The notes beneath the pieces are model-generated. The model was not told the origin of the DNA, did no database searches, and was given only the letters and a program-made list of their open reading frames with translations. Below, in pieces: positions 62,634 to 64,000 of a stretch of DNA of 64,000 nucleotides. Position numbers and translations under genes: made by a program. How positions within the stretch are numbered: the stretch's first letter is position 1; each line of letters starts with the position of its first letter. The DNA lies in contig NZ_AUMH01000018.1 of assembly GCF_000430585.1 (NCBI RefSeq), positions 23,619 to 87,618 on the forward strand. The letters run 5' to 3'. The DNA is from Alicyclobacillus herbarius DSM 13609. Its GTDB lineage: Bacteria; Bacillota; Bacilli; Alicyclobacillales; Alicyclobacillaceae.

Positions 62634-63108
62634 GTGTGCCTGCATCTGGCTGGCGGTCAGAACGGTACCTGATACCTCTTTGAATGTGCGCCCGCGTACA
62701 TCACACACAATTCCCACCGATTCCGCATGATGTAGGTTACAGAGCGATACATTGAGGTGCTCCTCATCCCCCGACGCGGAAACGCTGACTTGATCAATCT
62801 GTTGCCCTTCCATCGCGTAGGCTGGAGACGCGATATCCGTCTGAACCAGGTTCGCGCCCTGATGAACCTTGTACATATCAAACACATGATAGGTCGGCGT
62901 CAGAATCATCACGAATGGTATTTTGCTGGTACAGGAATGCCGGATTTGTGCCAGGCTCCACATCGTACCAAGTACCCCACTCGTCGACAATGAGGGCAAC
63001 GCGTTTATCCGGATCGTATTTCGTCATGATGGCGTCGTGACGCTGAATCAGCTCTTCCATGTGCAGAGCATTCTTGAGGGTTTGGAACCACATCTTCTCA
63101 TCAAAGTC
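62634..63108 (-). pseudogene. GH51 alpha-L-arabinofuranosidase remnant
   Basis: Two adjoining pieces of GH51 C-terminal sequence. The first (63108-62908) reads [20 protein letters not shown], then [20 protein letters not shown] and [10 protein letters not shown]. The second (62909-62634) starts at [20 protein letters not shown] and runs to HLNVSLCNLHHAESVG and SGTVLTASQMQAH. In intact enzymes I know, about 40 residues separate RD from MILTP, so there is an internal deletion that also shifts the frame. The N-terminal catalytic half and the end are missing. Confidence 0.82.
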
Positions 63109-63111
63109 GGT

Positions 63112-63309
63112 CGCAACCGCCACATTGCCTTTGGGCAAGGGGCGCACATCTGCCTGGGAGCGCCGCTCGCCCGGGTCGAAGGGGATGTGGCTTTTCGCAC
63201 GCTGTTGCGCCGGATGCCCAATCTTCGACTGGATGTTCCGCGGGAGACCATCGCTTGGAATCGCGGTTTTTCGTTGCGCGGACTTGCTTCGCTACCGGTA
63301 AGGTTTTGA
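63112..63309 (+). pseudogene. Cytochrome P450 C-terminal remnant
   Basis: 65 codons on the plus strand: [20 protein letters not shown] holds the heme-binding FGxGxHxCLG motif with the axial cysteine, followed by [20 protein letters not shown] and a normal P450 C-terminus ending LASLPVRF. About 330 N-terminal residues are missing. It abuts the GH51 remnant of the opposite strand at about 63108-63112, a recombination junction. Confidence 0.8.
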
Positions 63310-63419
63310 GAGAGTATCCGGCACGACCACTGGACGTTACTGGACGTGATTGCCGGCAACGGAATGATGGTTTAGACCATAGTGCCGCAATCGAGTCTGC
63401 ACGCTACAAGTTCTCCCAG

Positions 63420-63453
63420 AAAAAAGGCACCCAACATCAGCGATTTGAGTGCC
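63420..63453 (-). terminator. Intrinsic terminator after the solute-binding-protein remnant
   Basis: On the minus strand AGGCAC (63453-63448) and GTGCCT (63429-63424) form the stem and are followed by a T run. It lies 32 nt after the stop codon of the remnant at 63485, so it probably belonged to the intact gene. No other feature is seen between 63310 and 63419. Confidence 0.5.
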
Positions 63454-63484
63454 TATCTTTGCGTTTCGAAGTAAAGGAACCAAG

Positions 63485-63660
63485 TTAGTCCGCCGGCTTC
63501 AAGTGCATCAATACAATCGCGGGCCCTGGCCATTCGTACGGAGCCGGATTTGCGTAGGGGTTGTTGGCATTCGGCCATCCCTTGAATTGTTTATCATTGT
63601 ATTCCGACCAATGCACGCCATAAAACAACGGAATCGCAGGCAGTTTATCGACCATGAGCA
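63485..63660 (-). pseudogene. ABC transporter solute-binding protein (family 5), C-terminal remnant
   Basis: The frame reads VDKLPAIPLFYGVHWSEYND, KQFKGWPNANNPYANPAPYE and ends AIVLMHLKPAD. This is the C-terminus of a family 5 binding protein of the kind found in oligosaccharide importers. The upstream part has been replaced by the left end of an IS110 element; the exact junction (about 63660-63700) cannot be placed. It is not a copy of the intact binding protein at 25050-26834. Confidence 0.72.
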
Positions 63661-63701
63661 GTCCTGTAACGAAGTAATTTGAGGTTTGCGGCATGAAAAA
63701 A

Positions 63702-63748
63702 CCTCCTGGTATCGTGGTAGTTGCCCAAACCAACCATCGACCAGGAGG
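63702..63748. repeat. Inverted repeat covering the transposase ribosome binding site
   Basis: CCTCCTGGT (63702-63710) and ACCAGGAGG (63740-63748) are exact 9-bp arms with partial pairing inside. The right arm contains the AGGAGG that precedes the transposase ATG at 63760. In read-through RNA the hairpin would hide this site, a common way for insertion sequences to limit translation from outside promoters. Confidence 0.6.
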
Positions 63749-63759
63749 GTGAAGCAACA

Positions 63760-64000
63760 ATGGCTAAGAATGTGAACGCCAAGATTCAGCGCATCACGGA
63801 GGGGACTCTCATCGTCGGTATCGATATCGCCAAACACACGCACGTCGCACGTTGCGTGGATTGGCGAGGCATCGAACTGGGCAAGCCCCTCGCCTTCGAG
63901 AATACCATCTCTGGATTCGAAGGTCTAGAGCAGTGGCTAGCGGCACTCAAACATTCTCTTGCCAAAGGCGATGTCATGGTCGGTATGGAACCAACAGGGC
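63760..64000 (+). mobile_element. IS110-family transposase, N-terminal part, cut by window edge
   Basis: 80 codons in frame from ATG at 63760, with AGGAGGG upstream. GTLIVGIDIAKHTHVARCVD carries the first catalytic Asp of the RuvC-like DEDD domain, and MVGMEPTG the Glu. These are hallmarks of IS110 (DEDD_Tnp_IS110), whose members integrate with little or no terminal inverted repeat and, as shown for relatives, use a structured RNA from the element ends. The remainder lies outside the window. Confidence 0.88.

Noticed and set aside
62605..62634. A minus-strand frame reads HLEGPFISP, like the metal-binding motif of N-acetylglucosamine-6-phosphate deacetylase (NagA).
   Set aside because: The match does not extend on either side (next residues QDGPVEHTASDM are unlike NagA) and it lies in the out-of-frame end of the GH51 remnant. 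Possibly chance; not called.

Overview
The window looks like a chromosomal segment of a Gram-positive, spore-former-type Bacillota with moderately high GC (I estimate mid-50s percent). Shine-Dalgarno sites are strong and purine-rich, TTG and GTG starts are frequent, and gene families such as LutRABC, a YqjM-type NamA, RpiR, NanE and Bacillus-like ABC importers are present. The content fits an Alicyclobacillus-like, plant-material-degrading organism, but no rRNA or housekeeping marker is present, so this placement is inference. Most of the window is carbohydrate catabolism on the minus strand.

Region 1 (1-8970, minus): an apparent operon led by an alpha-L-rhamnosidase (GH78), then two MFS transporters, an AraC regulator, a Gfo/Idh/MocA dehydrogenase, a DUF993 protein and a TIM-barrel isomerase/epimerase running off the left edge. 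A TATAAT box with an overlapping cre-like site precedes it. Region 2 (9227-16900): NamA (ene-reductase), an acyl-CoA synthetase with a structured leader, the L-lactate oxidation operon lutRABC, and an MgtC-like membrane protein overlapping lutC tail to tail.

Region 3 (16874-35100): a long minus-strand operon with NanE and a ROK kinase (ManNAc to GlcNAc-6-P), three Gfo/Idh/MocA dehydrogenases, two TIM-barrel isomerases and a complete Opp/Dpp-type ABC importer. Next come GDPD and MgtC. Divergent from nanE are a metallophosphoesterase and a secreted DUF4855 protein; an RpiR regulator and another TIM-barrel isomerase follow. Region 4 (35230-50874): an MFS permease, a heterodimeric ABC exporter with its AraC regulator, a YdjC-type deacetylase, a truncated LysR, an ACS-type MFS permease, a zinc alcohol dehydrogenase, a SWIM/SNF2 pair and a luciferase-like monooxygenase.

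Region 5 (51016-62411): a hexuronate locus. UxaA, an IolB/KduI-family isomerase, UxaB, KdgK, Eda and UxuA form one operon ending at a strong terminator. Upstream are a DeoR repressor, a metal-ligand-depleted M24 protein, an FGGY kinase and a TIM-barrel isomerase. Neither the uronate isomerase UxaC nor the fructuronate reductase UxuB is seen. Region 6 (62600-64000) is a decay zone: remnants of a GH51 arabinofuranosidase, a cytochrome P450 and a solute-binding protein, next to an IS110-family transposase cut by the window edge.

The most notable unexplained structures are a two-copy intergenic repeat (about 190 bp, terminal inverted repeats, 17-bp tandem units and a conserved hairpin), an 11-bp inverted repeat around the uxaA -10 box, a hairpin between Shine-Dalgarno and start of nanE, and a multi-stem leader before the acyl-CoA synthetase.
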